Shown: positions 35,030 to 48,893 of the stretch, piece by piece
Position numbering within the stretch: position 1 is the stretch's first letter
How the letters are laid out: each line of letters starts with the position of its first letter
Source: Perognathus longimembris pacificus
Lineage: Eukaryota > Chordata > Mammalia > Rodentia > Heteromyidae
Assembly: GCF_023159225.1 (NCBI RefSeq)
Contig: NC_063161.1
Span: forward strand, 72,072,767-72,136,766
Length of the DNA stretch: 64,000 bases
Direction: 5' to 3'
Translations under genes and position numbers: made by a program
Notes under the pieces: model-generated
The model's database searches: none
What the model was told of the DNA's origin: nothing
What the model saw: only the letters and a program-made list of their open reading frames with translations

Positions 35030-38000
35030 CTGCGGGGGAAGAAAAAGTTTGATTACAGGCCACCCAGGTCTCTGGCCTCTGCCTGTCCAGGGCTCTCTCC
35101 CATCCCATCCCAGCAGTGACCAAGGTTTCTTGCCTGTCTTTCCAGAGGCCTAGCCTTAGGGACACCCCTGCCTGGGGTCATTTGCTGATTGCACAAGGAT
35201 GGTTTTGGTTCTTTCCTTGCCAGCCTTCAGGGCAAGAGCCCAGGTCTCTGCTTGATCTGAGACTAAAATCTTAGCATGAATATTTCAGTCACTGCCTCCT
35301 GACTAACTGGGATGACAGGAGTAAGTAATCAAGCAAAGCACAGCCTGAATAAAACCTTTTTTTTTTTTTTTTGCCAGTCTTGGGGCTTGAACTCAGGGCC
35401 TGAGCACAGTCTCTGGCTTCTTTTTTTGCTCAAGGCTAGCACTCTACCACTTGAGCCACAGCGCCACTTCCCACTTTTTCTATATATGTGGTGCTGAGGA
35501 ATCGAACCCAGGGCTTCATGTATACAAGGTGAGCACTTTACCACTAGGCCATATTCCCAGCCCCTGAGTAGAACCTTTTGTTGGTGCCAGTACTGGGGCT
35601 TGAGCTTGGGGGTCTGGGCGCTGTCCTTTAGTTTGTAGCTCAAGGCTGGTGCTTTATCATGTGAACCACAGTTCTACTTCCAGCTTCTTGTTTGATGTTT
35701 AATTGGAGATAAGAGTCTCATAGACTTTCCTACCCTGGCTGGCTTTGAACCAGGATCCTCAGATCTTAGCCTCCTGAGTAGCTAGGATTACAGGCATGAG
35801 CCACCAGTGCCTGGCTTGAAACTTTAAAAAATAGACACACACCAACCATGTACAGCTATGGCCAGGCCCTGCTTCTCTGTCCCATGGAATTGAAGGCTTA
35901 GGCTTGTCAGGTCACTCAAAGGGAACAGGAAGGAGAACCCTGGCCCCTGCTGTCTAAGGTGGGACCCAGTCCCAGTCCCAGTCCCGCTGGCCCCTCACTC
36001 CTCACTCAGCAACCGCCCGCTGGCCCGGAGTTAGTGTGAAGGCAGGAGGCTAGGACCCAGAGAAAAGAAAGTAGTTAAGTGGGCGCAGTGCCCCACCTGG
36101 GGTTAATTCTGAGAAAGAAAACAGGTGTGAGTTAGTGGGAGGAGGAGGCAACCTTGGGAGGGGGCCAGGTGGAAGGCAGGACATCTGGCCTGTCCTATCT
36201 TTAGCAGTGGGTGGGAGGCCCGAGCAATGCCCTCTCCCTCAGAGACCTGGATCAAGGAGGACTAGGAAGAGCTAATTTGATAATCGGATGCTGTCGGAGT
36301 TGAAACCATGCTTGGGGAACATTCCTATTGCACATGTGTGGTAACTGAGGTCCAGCAGGGTGGTCCAGCCCCTGGAGGCTGCCCGGCAAGGCAGGGCAGA
36401 GCCGGGCCCTGAACTCTGCCCTGTTCCATCCAAGGTTTCAGCTTGATTTACACGACGGTGGAGACTACCACTGACCATGATTTCCACCCCCTGGCACAGC
36501 TGCCCCTAGACCGCAGCCGTGCCCCCTCCTCCAGCCCGCGGGGGGCTGGGCGGTTAGTGAGAAAAGGAGAGGTAGAGGCAGACAGATGGACGGCTGACCA
36601 GAGCCAGACCAGCTCACATGGGCGTCTCCCCCGCGGCCTGCGGGAAGGGGTCCACCCGGCCCCCAGGCCGGCCCCAGGCCACTCAGCAGGCTGGACCTTG
36701 AGACGAAGGAGAGAAGGCGACGTCAGTGTTCGCGGTCGGGTGTGGAGACAGACGGGCTCCAGGGATGGCGGGCTCCACGGGGTTCAGCCGAATACCGGGC
36801 GGCTCCCGGCGCCTCTGCCTCCCACCAGCCCTTCTCCTGACCGTCCCCTCCACCCCTCTCCTCCTCCGCGGACGCCACGCCCCTGGCGGAAGCCCCGCCT
36901 CAGAGCAACCCACAGGCCCCGCCCCTTGCGGAAGCCCCGCCCCTGAGCAGACCTCAGGACCCGCCCCCTTGAGGAAGCCCCGCCTCCTAGCAGGCCGCCG
37001 GCCGCTCCCCTTTGTGGAAGCCCCGCCTCCGAGCAGACCGCCGCGGGCCTCGGTTCCCCCGCCCCGCCCCGCAGCCCCCTCGTACCTGGTGATGCGCCGC
37101 GGCTCCATGAAGCTGGGCGAGTCCCGACGCCGCTTGCGGATTGGCGAGTAGCTGCGGGACCGGCGCCGGGCGCGGGCGGCCTCCGCGTCCGCGTGTCGTG
37201 CGCGGCCTTCACTGTCCTTGTCCCTGCAAGGCCCGCCCGAGGTGAGCCGGGAGGCCGCGGTCCCGCGCCCGCGCCCCGCCGTGGCCGCCTCCCCGCGGCT
37301 TCGCACCCGGGCTGGGCTCCCCACCGCCCCCGCCGCTCGCCCGGCCGCCGCTTCGCGGGCACTCACCGGCCGAGCGCTTTCTTGGGGGACGGCGAGCGGC
37401 TGGGGCTGCGGGCCCGCTTCTCCGCGGAGCGCGAGCGGGATTTGGAGGGCGACCGGCTGGAGCTCCAGGAACGCGGATGCGGGCCCGGGCTGCGCGAGGA
37501 GCTCTTCCCCTCCGGGCCGCCATGCCTCCCGTGCGGGCCCGGGGACGGAGAGGTGCTGACGGGCCGAGCGCGCGGGGGCCGCTCCTTCGTCCTGGAGAAC
37601 GAGGCACAACGGGGGCTCAGAGTCTGTGTGGGGGTTGATCAATGAACGCGGGGGAGGGGTCGTGATCCATGGACGGGGATCCGTGGGAGCTGATCAGTAA
37701 ACGGCGGGGGTGATCCATGGACGGGGATCCGTGGGAGCTGATCAGTAAATGGCGGGAGTGATCAATGAACGGGGGGGGGGGGGAGTGATCAATGAACGGG
37801 GCCCCGCGCGGGGTTGGGGCGGAGGCCGGCTCACCGTTTCCCATGTCCTCGCTCAGAGCCCGGCTCGGGCCCCGGGCCCAGGGCGCCCCTGGCGGAGTCG
37901 CTGCTGGAGCGGGCCCTGCTGAGCGAGCGCGACGAGCCCCGGGGAGGCGGGGGCCGGGCCCGCCGGCGGCCCCTGCGGCGGGGCGCGGACGCCGAGGACC

Positions 38001-41000
38001 GGGAGCGCCGCCGCCGCCGTCGCCGCCGTCTCCGCCTGGCCTCCGGGCCCGCCGCGCGCGGGCTCTGGCTGTCCTTGCCCCGCGCGGGCGGCGTGGGTGC
38101 GGCGGCCGCCACCTGGTCACGGGCCCTGGGCGAGGGCGAGCTGGGCTTCTAATGGGGAGAGAGGCAGAGAGGGCACGGAGGGGCGGGAAGGAGACGGAGA
38201 TGGGCAGGGAGGCGCCGGGAGACAGCGGAGGGAGGATAGAGGGAGAACAGGAAGAAGATGATGGAGAAGCAGCAGAGGGGAGAAGATGGAGGAGACATGG
38301 AGAAGCAGAGGGGAGAAGATGGTGGGAGAGAGATGGAGAAGTAGGGGGAGAAGATGGAGGAGAGATGGAGATGCAGAGGGGAGATGACAGAGGAGAGATG
38401 GAGAAGCAGAGGGGAGAAGATGATGGAACGGAGATGATGGAGGAGAGATGGAGAAAGGGCAGATGATGGAGTAGAGATGGAGAGCAGAGGGGAAATTGAA
38501 CCAGGCAGAGAACAGATCCAGAGACAGAGGACAGACAGGTGCAGGGTGGGGTGGGGGGAGAAAAGGGAAGAGGGCTTTCACCGGGCCCAGGCGCAGGCCG
38601 CCAGCATCGCACACACGGGCCCCGCGCCTGCCCTGCCTCTGCCTCGCTTAGTGTCCACCTTCTGGCCTCGACAATGCAGCTCATGCAGGGGTCTCGGCAT
38701 GCAAAACACAAGAGGGACGGAGCAGTGGGGGTGGAAGCTGCAGGGGATGGGGAGGGCTCCAGGACGGGCACCGGGGCTGGCACTGCCCCCTCCCGCATGG
38801 GACGGACGACTCCCGGCAGAGAGGAGAGAGAGGGCGGCTCAGGGAGGCCAGACCAGGGCCAGCCCACCAGGCCAGGTTCCCCCCCACCCCAGCGCAAGGG
38901 GGGGGTGGGCAAAGGGGACGGAGGGAGGTCACACGGCACACAGAGAGGGGGCGGGTAGGGACAACTGAACTGAAAACTCAACCGAAGAAAGGGAGGAAAA
39001 ACAGAAATAAAAAGAAAAAAAACAAAAACAACCCCCCAAATGTCATTAGATACTAAAATCAAAAACAACGATCTCCTGGGGAACCTGACATTTTTTTCTC
39101 TGTTAATATATATAGTTATTTTTTCTTTGTTTTGCAGCCCTGTGGAGAGCTCAGGAAGTGTCTGTCAGTAGCTGACCCGACTGTCTTTCTGTTTCTCTCT
39201 TTTCTTTTTATTTTCTTTTTATTTTTCTTTACTTTTTTTTTTTTAGTTCTGATTTTTAAGTCCCTCTTGGTTAACGTCCACTTACCAATAAAGTGGTACT
39301 TCCTCCTTTAGTAGGTAAGTTGTGTAAAAGAAGGGAAAAGTGTGGTAGCATAAGTTCATCATTAGATTCACAAAATGCAAGAGAGATAGAGAGAGAGAGA
39401 GAAAAACGCAACCACCCACTCTAGGCCTGAGGAGGCCGCACCGCCTCTGGAGGGAGAACCAGCAGGACCCAGCTCTGGGGCCTGAGCTGGGGCCTCTTGG
39501 CTGACGGCCAAGTAGAGATGCCAGGTATTTATTTATTTGTCCAAGAGTAGAGTCAGGACACAAAGATCAGGATACAGAAAACCAGAAAGGGTACCTGGTG
39601 TAAGGCTGGGAACCCTGAGCCTGAGAACCTGCTACTACCTCACCAAGGGACCCCTGGGAAGCTACTTCCTCAGTCTGGGCCTCAGTGTCTCCATCTGCAA
39701 AATGAGTAGTATGTCTTGGCTTTCTGATGTCTCCTCCAGCTTAAATATTCTTCCACCCCCCACATCCTTCCTTGCCCAGAACTGACCCTCCTCTTGTCCA
39801 TTTGCCTCCATCTTGTCAGAGCTGACACTACTTTTATTTATTTTGTTGGTAGTACTGGGGTTTGAACTCAATACCTGTCTTTGCTTAAACAGGTGATCTA
39901 TTATTGGATCCATGCCCCCACCCTAATGCTTGTTTTTTTTTTAATAGCTCTGCCCCCTCCCCCTCTCCCATCTTCGCCAGCAACTTGACTTTGAAAACCA
40001 CCAGGGGTAGCCGATGTTTGACTCAATTCCATAACCTCTGATGTTAGCATATAACCTAAAGACCAATAAGGCTTAGATATATCCTTTATTGAAGAAGGAA
40101 GAATTTGCCTCACAAGGTCCAGGGCCAAGTGGCTTGTGATTGGCAGCTGAGATAGCCAATGAACACTAGACATAGTGTTGTAGCCCAAAGCCTATGGGGC
40201 CATGACAACCAGTGGGAACTGGATGTCCATTTGGGGCCTAGGCAGGTTTAGGTAGGCAGAACAGATGTTATCTAGTATCCAGATGCCTCTCTAAGCAGCC
40301 TTGACTTTCTTGATTCCAAACTCACCCCTTGCTCTAGGCTAGGAGAAGGTAAAGGTTGAGTTGCTGAGCGATGGCCCCTTTGAGATGACTGTCCCTTGAT
40401 GGGTCAATATCCCCAGGAGATCCTTGACTTCCTACCATAAGATGACTAATACCTCATGGCCGCCAAGCCCCAGCCAAGGTTCTCTCATTCAGCAAATGAG
40501 AAGGACACCTGTAGGATTGTCAAATTTGTCCTATGCCCGGAGTAGTGAGAGTGTCAAGTGAACAGTCACCAGGCAGGGGCCCCTCAGGAACCACGTTAAC
40601 AGGAGACACCTCCTCAAAGAAATCCCTGGCTTCTCTGGTCAGGGAGGCAACAAGGCCAGTGGGCAGAGTGCTATGCTTAGAGCCAGGACTCTGATGTGAA
40701 TGTGGCTCCCATCCAGAAAATGTATTTGACCCACAAAGGGATGGGCAGTAGGGGGGAGAAGACCAAAGCCATGAAAGCCCCTTCAGACAGATATGTAAGT
40801 ACCCCTCGACTTTCCAGTTTCTTGAGCTGAAAGTGGACTAGAGGAATGGGAACAAAAGAGGTCTGGGGGGCTGGGAATATGGCCTAGTGGTAAAGTGCTC
40901 ACCTCGTATACATGAAGCCCTGGGTTCAATTCCTCAGCACCATAAATAGAAAAAAGCCGGAAGTGGCACTGTGGCTCAAGAGGTTGAGTGCTAGCCTTGA

Positions 41001-43996
41001 GCAAAAAGAAGCAGGGACAGTGCTCAGGCCCTGAGTCCACGCCCCAGAACTGGCAACAAAAACAAAACAAATAAACAAACAAAAAAGAGGTCTGAGTTAG
41101 CCAGCCAATGGTGGCTCATGCCTGTAATCCTACCTGCTCAGGAGGTTAAGATCTGAGCACTCTGGTTTGAAGCCAGCCCAGGCAAAGTCCATGAGACTCT
41201 TATCCCCAATGAACCACTAAAAAACTGAAAGTGGAGCTGTGGCTCAAAGTGGTAGAGCTTTAGCCTTGAGCCAAAGACGGCACTTAGGCCCCAAGTTCAA
41301 GCCCCAGGACCAACCAAAAAAAAAAAAAAGGCGATTTGAGTTGGACAGTTGCACACCCTAATATGGTGTGCCTCTAATCACTGAAGTCTAGGTTCCTAGG
41401 CCAGATCCCCTGGGCTGAGCTACTTCTTTACTAATAAGTCTAAACTCTACACCATTCTCATCAAACTCTCATTAAATTCAAGCCAACTTGTCTACCCCAT
41501 TCCAAGTGGAACATAGTAGATCTGGGGTGAGTCAAGTTTTCTGTAAGACTTTCTGGAAGGTCCCCTGTTGAGGCCCTCAGTTTTCCCACAGATCAAATGG
41601 TGATAACCAGTCTTTTTTGGGTTGGCCAAAATATTGAGACACATGACTCCTTTATAGACTAATAGGGTCAGAAGAAGGCAGGAGGGCTTGAGGCCCTATG
41701 GAGGAGGTGTCCTGAGGCCCAGGATGGCAGGGGATTGGTAAAGGTACTTCAGGGTAAGGTGGCAATAAAGCTTTTCCCAGGGGAAGGCTCCTAAGACCAT
41801 TCACGTTCTTTCCACTCTCTCCAAAAGTCCTGAAGAAAACAGTTGCCATGATCTGGCCAGAGGCTGAACCTCCTCAGCTTAGCTGAGTTGCATTCTTCCC
41901 AGGAACCGAGGGGACATCAGAGGCCAGATATTATAGAATTTCATAGCTGGACAGGACTGTGGTAGCCAGAGGCCTCCTAACAGATCCCCCATGACACTTG
42001 CTGTCTGTGGCTCTCATTCCTCTGACCCAGGTCTTCTCCCTGCTCCTCTCCCTCCAGACCCAGACTCCTTACCACAGCCGGTCCATTGCCCACTGCCTCT
42101 CTCCTTCCTTGCCTCTCTCCACTCCCCTGTGAGCCTTCCTCTGACCTCTGAGTTCTTTCCATGTGTCATATAAGCCAGGCCAGGCCTGGGGTTACGATGA
42201 CACCTGCCTTCCACTTGTCCCTCCTGCCTTTTGTTTAGTTCTCACCTGTGTGGTGGGGCTGTGAACCCAGGTCTGCCTGGCAGTGAGGAGGAGCTCAGAC
42301 AGAGTTGGCTTTGTGTAAGCATGAATGAATGAATGAGGAAATGAGTGAATGGGTGAGTTTATAAAGGAGACCTCACCTCCCTCTGAGCTTGGTACTGCTT
42401 ACTGGTTGAGTTTTTCTTTGGCTTTATTTATTTACTTCTTTATTGTCAGTTCTGGGCCTTGGACTCAGGGCCTGAGCACTGTCCCTGGCTTCTTTTTGCT
42501 CAAGGCTAGCATTCTGCCACTTGAGCCACAGCACCACTTCTGGCCTTTTTCTATATATGTGGTGCTGGGGAATCGAACCTAGGGCTTCATGTACAGGAGG
42601 CAAGCACTCTTGCTAGTAGGCCATATTCCCAGCCCTTTCTTTGGCTTTATGATTTTTTTTTAAGGTCATGGGGAAAAGACAATGCAATGGAAGGATGGAG
42701 GACAAAAAAGACTAAGATACATTGCTTTGGCTCCCCCTGGGTCTCAGCTACCAGTGCACCTCTGCCTGGGTCTTCTCAGGTGGTCCTGGAGGACGGAGCT
42801 TCCAAGCCCCCATTAGTTGAGACACCTCTATCAGGATAGCATCACTTTCCTCTCTCTCTGATGAGCAGCTTCCTCATCTCCTTCCCAGCAAGCATCACCA
42901 GGATTTCCAGAACACTTTGAGCCCATGAATGCCCCAGGAATAAACGTGGGGTGAGAAGTAGCTGGGCCGTCTCTTTCCAAAACTGGAGATGGCAAACCAC
43001 CTGGGACCTCCCCCTTCTGTAGCTGCTTCCAGGGGGCAGGAAACAGCTGAAATGGCAGGGAAGATAGCGTCCTCCAGGACCCCCTTCTGGCCCCTCTGTG
43101 TGACCAGATAAACACTGAGCTGGGAGTCTGCTTTTGTCTCAACTTCCCTACTAGCTACACAGATGACCACCATTAAATTGCCCAGATTCAGAGATGGAAA
43201 CATATGAGATGTTTGAGGGAGACTCCTGCCAGGTTGGGGACTGGCCTAGGCAGGGAACAGGTAAGCTAAGAGTCCACTCTACTCCCGAAATCATCCCACA
43301 GAGACTTGGCTGAGAAGGCCCCCAAAGTCCAGCTCCTACTCTTACTTTCCCTTCCCCAAAGATGCAACTGTGAGGCTCAATCCCTTACCAGCAAGTGCCC
43401 CCGGAGTCCTGCACTTCCCACCTCCAAAATCCACGCTGCTGCCAGCGAAGGACCTGGCACAGGTGGCCCCAGAGAGCTGATAGCCTCTTTGTCCCAACCT
43501 CCGCAGGAACTTTCTCTAGTATCTGGAGGTCAAGAGCTCCAGCATACCCCCCCACCTGCCTATTTATTGCCCGGTAGGTCCTGAGGGTCAAGGGCCAGTG
43601 TAAGCAAATCCCCAGGGACTGGCAGGGATGAAGGGTAAGGGGCTTAGCAGTGACTCCAGACAACAGAAATCAAATTGGCCCAACCAAAGCATACAGTTCA
43701 AGTTCAAGACGGGACACAAAGTTGGAATGCTAAACCACACAGAAATGCATTCAGACAACAAGATGAGAAAGAGAGGGGATGGAAGAAGGCTGGTGGGGAG
43801 GGCAGGGGATGGAGAGAGGATGGAAGGGCAGGGGAGAGGGGAGGAGGATGTACCAATAAAGTTGGCAGGGGGGCAAAAGTAAAGAAAATCAAAAGGACAA
43901 ACCAGGAGACACAGCTTTGTAGCTCATTTGGAGAGAGTGAAAAGTTACAAATGAGTAGTCACTAAAAGAAATAAAAGGGAGAAAAGGGAGGAGGAG

Positions 43997-44043
<47 letters not shown>

Positions 44044-44692
44044 CCACATTCAAACCAAGCAGAGTGGCAGGGCTTATCTGAGATGGAAGCGAGTGAGCGA
44101 ACACTGGATTTGGGATACCTACCTTCTCAGTGGTCAGGGACAGGAATGCAATAATAAAAAAGAAAAGAAGGTCTCTGCACTGGGAATGCAGGATGGGGGC
44201 AAAGACAGCGACTCGAAGCCAGACTCCCCTCTAAGCCAGCAATTGGGCAGCCAGTGTGTAGCTGGGATTTTTCTGGTCTCTCCCCCTGGGGGGAGGGGGA
44301 CAAGGTTCTTGCAGACATTTCTGTTTGTGTATTTTTTTTTAATGTTTAAATTTTGAACAACAGGCTCCAATAGCAAAGCATCCCTTAATTCTTTACACAA
44401 CCAAAAACAAAACAAAAAAACCCTCCAGAGGGCATGCAAGAAGCAGCTGATGAAAGGCAGAACCACAGGGTGGCTAAAGAGGGGCTGGCAGCATGGGAGA
44501 GAGGCCCATGTCAGGAGGGAAAGAGATGAAGGGGGAGAAAGACAGACAGACACAGAGGAGAAAGAGGAAATAGAAGGACAGAAAGCATGACAGAAGGAAA
44601 CAAGCATAGAAAGGCAGGAAGACAGACAGGTAGACCCCGAAAGAAGAAAGCAGTTTAAATGAAGCCAGGGAGAGGGGACAGGGGTGTGTGTG

Positions 44693-44733
<41 letters not shown>

Positions 44734-47700
44734 ATGCATTTAAAAGGGAAGGCAACCTAATGTACAAATTGGAGGATGGATCCTGCCTCAGATCAGCCTG
44801 GGCTGATCTGTAACATTTTAGCAAAATCTCTTTCCCTTGGCTTCTAGCTTTGCCTTGGGAACGAAGGGGAGTCTTGCTTCCCTTGTGACCCTCTTACCGC
44901 AGCTTCAATCACTGTTCTTGCCTGAGGAAGGGAGTGCAAGGCCTGGGGCAGGGCAGGTCAGGAGTGTCACACTTCTGAGGCTGCCTCCTGGGTGAGCAGG
45001 AGACAGTGTAAAGGAGAGGAGACCTGGTATCCTGCCTCAAGGGCCAATCTTTGACTCTGCTCAGTGAGCCTGGAGGAGCACTGAACTGGGAGTTACAAAT
45101 CTAATGACCAAAGCATGGTTCTTCCCCAACCTCTTGGACTCTTAGGGTCACCCTAGGCTGCCCACCATGTTACGGAATTTGTGACAGAGAGGGGCTTTGC
45201 TCATGAGCCATCTCTGCCACCCTTATCAAGTGTTCTACCACTGAGTTCACAGCAGCCCTTGCCTAGCATTGCTGATTTGAGAGGCAGGTTGGGCCAGGAT
45301 GGGGGAATACTGTTCCCCCTTTGGTGTGGCCGAGTGCTAGGCTTCAGAAGGGCAAGGCTAGCACCAGCCTGTGCTTGTGGAGGCTTGCAAGGAGGCCAGC
45401 CAAGATTCCAGGCAACACTGGACTTAAGAACCTTCCCCGTGTCTGGGAATGTGGTCTAGTGGTAGAGTGCTTGCCTAGAATGCATGAAACCCTGGGTTCG
45501 ATTCCTCAGCACCACATATGTAGAAAAAGCCAGAAGTGGCGCTGTGGCTCAAGTGGCAGAGTGCTAGCCTTGAGCAAAAAGAAGCCAGGGTCAGTGCTCA
45601 GGCCCTGAGTTCAAGCCCCAGGACTGGCAACAACAACAAAAAAGAACCTGCCTCATGAGGCTGGCCAGTCAGTATCACATGGCTGTGAGGCTCCCTCTAG
45701 TGGGCACCTGAGGACCGGTGCTTGCTAACTGCCAGTCTATCTCAGTACTTTTGCCATTTTGTCTGCATATGCACACAGGACTTGTGCACAGGTGGAGTGG
45801 GAAGGTTGCTCAGATCCCAGGGCCATTATTCATTTCTGCACATGGAATCTGTGAATCTATTTTCCAACAGTGCTTTCTGCATCACAGTAACCACATAGCA
45901 TAAGGGCCATAGTAACCTGATCTTTAGCATGGGCAGGTCCCAGTCTCAAAGAATAGAAAGAGCTAGAAGCATTCATGGGCATCTGGAGGGTCCCTGGGGA
46001 GGGGAGAGGAAGCCTCCTTTTCCTCCTTCCCCCAAGTACTTGTTCTCCTGGGATGTCTTCGCTTCATTACCATCTCTCTAGAAAGGGCTGGGGTCTACTT
46101 TGCATCTACCTCTTAAAAAGCTGTGCAACCTTGATTGAGCAGGTCATTGTGCTTCTCTGGACTGCAGTGCACTCTTCTGTAATACCAGAGGGACTTGCTT
46201 GGAGCCAGCATAACACACGGATGATGAAGGGACTGAGTAGCTGTCCACTTTACCCATCCCTGTCATACTCAGCTGTGTTTTATTGAATTGCACTGAGGAA
46301 TCTCAACGAGTGGGGGTCCAAGAAGGTCCCTGGATAAACCAGGAAAAGTCTCTTCCCTTCTCCTGGATGTCCCAGCTTCTTGCAAGACCCTATATAGACT
46401 TGGAAGCAAGGAATTTTGTTGATTTAAAAGTTGAGGCAGGGGCTGGCTTAGTGGTAGAGTGCTTACCTAGCATGCATGAAGCCCTGAGTTAGATTCCTCT
46501 GTACCACATAAACAGAAAGAGGCAGAAATGGTGCTGTGCTCAAGTGTCAAAAAGAAGCTCAGGGACAGTGCCCAGGCCCTGAGTTCAAGCCCCAGGATTG
46601 GCAAAAACAAAAACAAAGAAGTTGAGACAGTTCCAGGTACCCAGGTTTGAGGAGTTGCTAGTGGGTAGAGTTGTCTTCCCTTTTAAATTCTGACTCCAAA
46701 GGAGGAAAAGTTAAGTACAGAGAGATGTGTATTGATTAATGGTCACTTGAAATTGAAAGGAAAAAAAAACATCTCAGCATGAGGAAGAAAGGTTCCCACA
46801 GTAACACACACAAAAGCAAAATTCTAGAACAACACAGAAGATGTGGGGAGGAAAAACCCAGAGCGATAGTTTGCATTTCTGTACATTTAACAAAAAGGAA
46901 AAATCATGGAAAGAAAATACCAACAAAAACAAAACAATAGGAAAAAATGACATAAATGTCCCCACCCTCTTCCCTTGCCAACTAAACAAGAAATGGAATC
47001 ACAATATTACCACGTTTCAAATGGGAGGCTAAAAAACAAACAAAAACATAGACGGGGTTAAAAAAAATGTTGAGCTTTTCTTTTCTTTTTTCATTTGTTT
47101 CTCTCTCTCTCTCTTTTTCTTTTTAAAGGTAGCATCCAAAACTCCACCCCCAATTCTTTTGCCCAGACATTTTTTTGTTCATAGCCAAGCCTGTGACACC
47201 CTAGTTCCCATCTCACCTCTCTGGATACAAGAGAATCAACCTGATTTAATTCTTCAAAAATCTTTTTCAGGCAAAGAGGAGGGTCTGAGTGCATCTTAGT
47301 GACCTAGGATGTTCTAGGCCTACGACATTCCCAGGGCCAAGGGCTTGGAATAGGATTCACAGTCAGTGAGTGCTGTTTCTGGCACACTCTTAGGCAATGA
47401 GACACAACAAAGGTTCCTTCCCCCAAGGAGGCCAGATGCTAGATCCTCCTCCCCAAATGCTTCTCATCACCACTTTATCTAGATGCCGTTGACATTTTGT
47501 CTGATCCTTGCTACACTGAGGGGAAGGGAAGGGACCTAACTTTCAGGCCTGGCTTGAGAGAAACTGTGTTTCTGTGTCTCTCTGGAGGCCCTAGGAGGAT
47601 GTGGTGCTCAGGTGAAGGTGTTCTCAGCACCCAGCACAGGCAGGCAGAGGGTGACCACAATCTTTTGGGTTGGCCCATTGGTTTTTGCCATAGCTACCTG

Positions 47701-48849
47701 TGCTCTTCCATCCCCAAGACACATCCAGGGACATCAGTGTGACCCTCCCCAGATGGCCCAACCATACAACAGTCCCCACAGCCAGCCCAGTAACCTGGCA
47801 CCCTTTCCAGGTGGGAGGGTATAATGACAAATCATGCCCTACAAAATCCTTGAGACCATAAAGCTTCTTGTCAGCTGACCTGTACTTTCCTTTCTGAGGC
47901 CATGGAGTAAGGGTATTTCAGAAAAGAAAAGGAGTAAAAGAAACAGCCAAAAAATCAAAATGAAACTGACCAACACATACAATTGTTTGCTGGTAAGGCT
48001 TGGCCTGGAGAGTGGCAGTTCTCCTGCTCCTGAATGAGGGTTTGGGGTAGTCTGCAGGACTCCCCATCCTGCTCCCACGCCCACCCTGTGTCCTGGTACA
48101 CTGCAGCCCCCCCCCCCCCGGGCCTTAACCCCACACTTTATGACCAGCAGACAAAAAGGGTCTGAGCTCCCAGCAGCATGGGGAAAGGCTGCTCTGCCAT
48201 TGCGGCTACTGCCCGCAGGTCTGGAAGCGAGTGTGTCCCCCTGGGTGACGCTTTTGAGGACGGTGGAGGTGTGGAGCCCCTGAGTGAAGGCTCTGGGAGA
48301 CAATTTGGGCTTTGGGAAGTGACTGCAATGGGGGACACCGTCCAGGTGTGGGCAGTGCCTCGGGGCTCAGAGATGGGGAGAGGCAAGTAGGGAGGGGAAA
48401 AGGCTCAGAGAGGGGCAAGGGCTCAGTGTGGGGGGGATGCTGGGGCCCACATGGCCGCTCACCTCCGTCTCCTGTCTGCCCATCCTAGCGACGTCTACGC
48501 TCTATGCCCCCCACCAGTTCCCCTGGAGGAAGCAGGAGGCCTCGGTTCCTTCCCAGCTCTGCACCTGACTGAGTGCCCCCCGACCCCGTCAGCACCTCTC
48601 CAGCCTTCACTTCTTCACCAAGAACGAGGAGTGGGCCAAGCCTGCAGCCCCGCGCACCCTGCCGTGAGGACCAGGGGACACCACTACAGACATGGACTGA
48701 AGCCAGCGATGCCCAGCCCAGGTGGGAGGAGAATGAGGCCACGCCCTCCGACGCAATGCCCCGCCCACGACGCGCTCGAGGTCCCGCCCAGTGACGCACT
48801 GTGTCCCCACCTCAGGGTCCTTCCCCAGGACGCGCCCGAGGCCCCACCC

Positions 48850-48893
<44 letters not shown>

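Larger units (their letters stand above)
35030..37085 (-). other. SRRM3: SRRM3 intron 13
   Basis: Splits the eMIC region. It holds two antisense SINEs (35356-35562, 35580-35815), unique sequence at 35820-36840 and a four-copy GC-rich tandem repeat near exon 13. Confidence 0.8.

Noticed and set aside
36683..37642. 319-codon - frame as a separate gene
   Set aside because: It reads through SRRM3 exons 12 and 13 plus introns; only the spliced exon parts match the family.
37636..37803. CRISPR-like spaced repeats
   Set aside because: Units are short, with related rather than unique spacers, inside a mammalian intron; this is a minisatellite.
37792..38466. 224-codon + frame
   Set aside because: Antisense shadow of SRRM3 exon 11 continuing into GA-repeat sequence.
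37617..39068. 483-codon - frame over SRRM3 exon 11
   Set aside because: It uses a different frame from the conserved SRRM3 exon and translates the CT-repeat; the SRRM3 frame has splice sites and family similarity.
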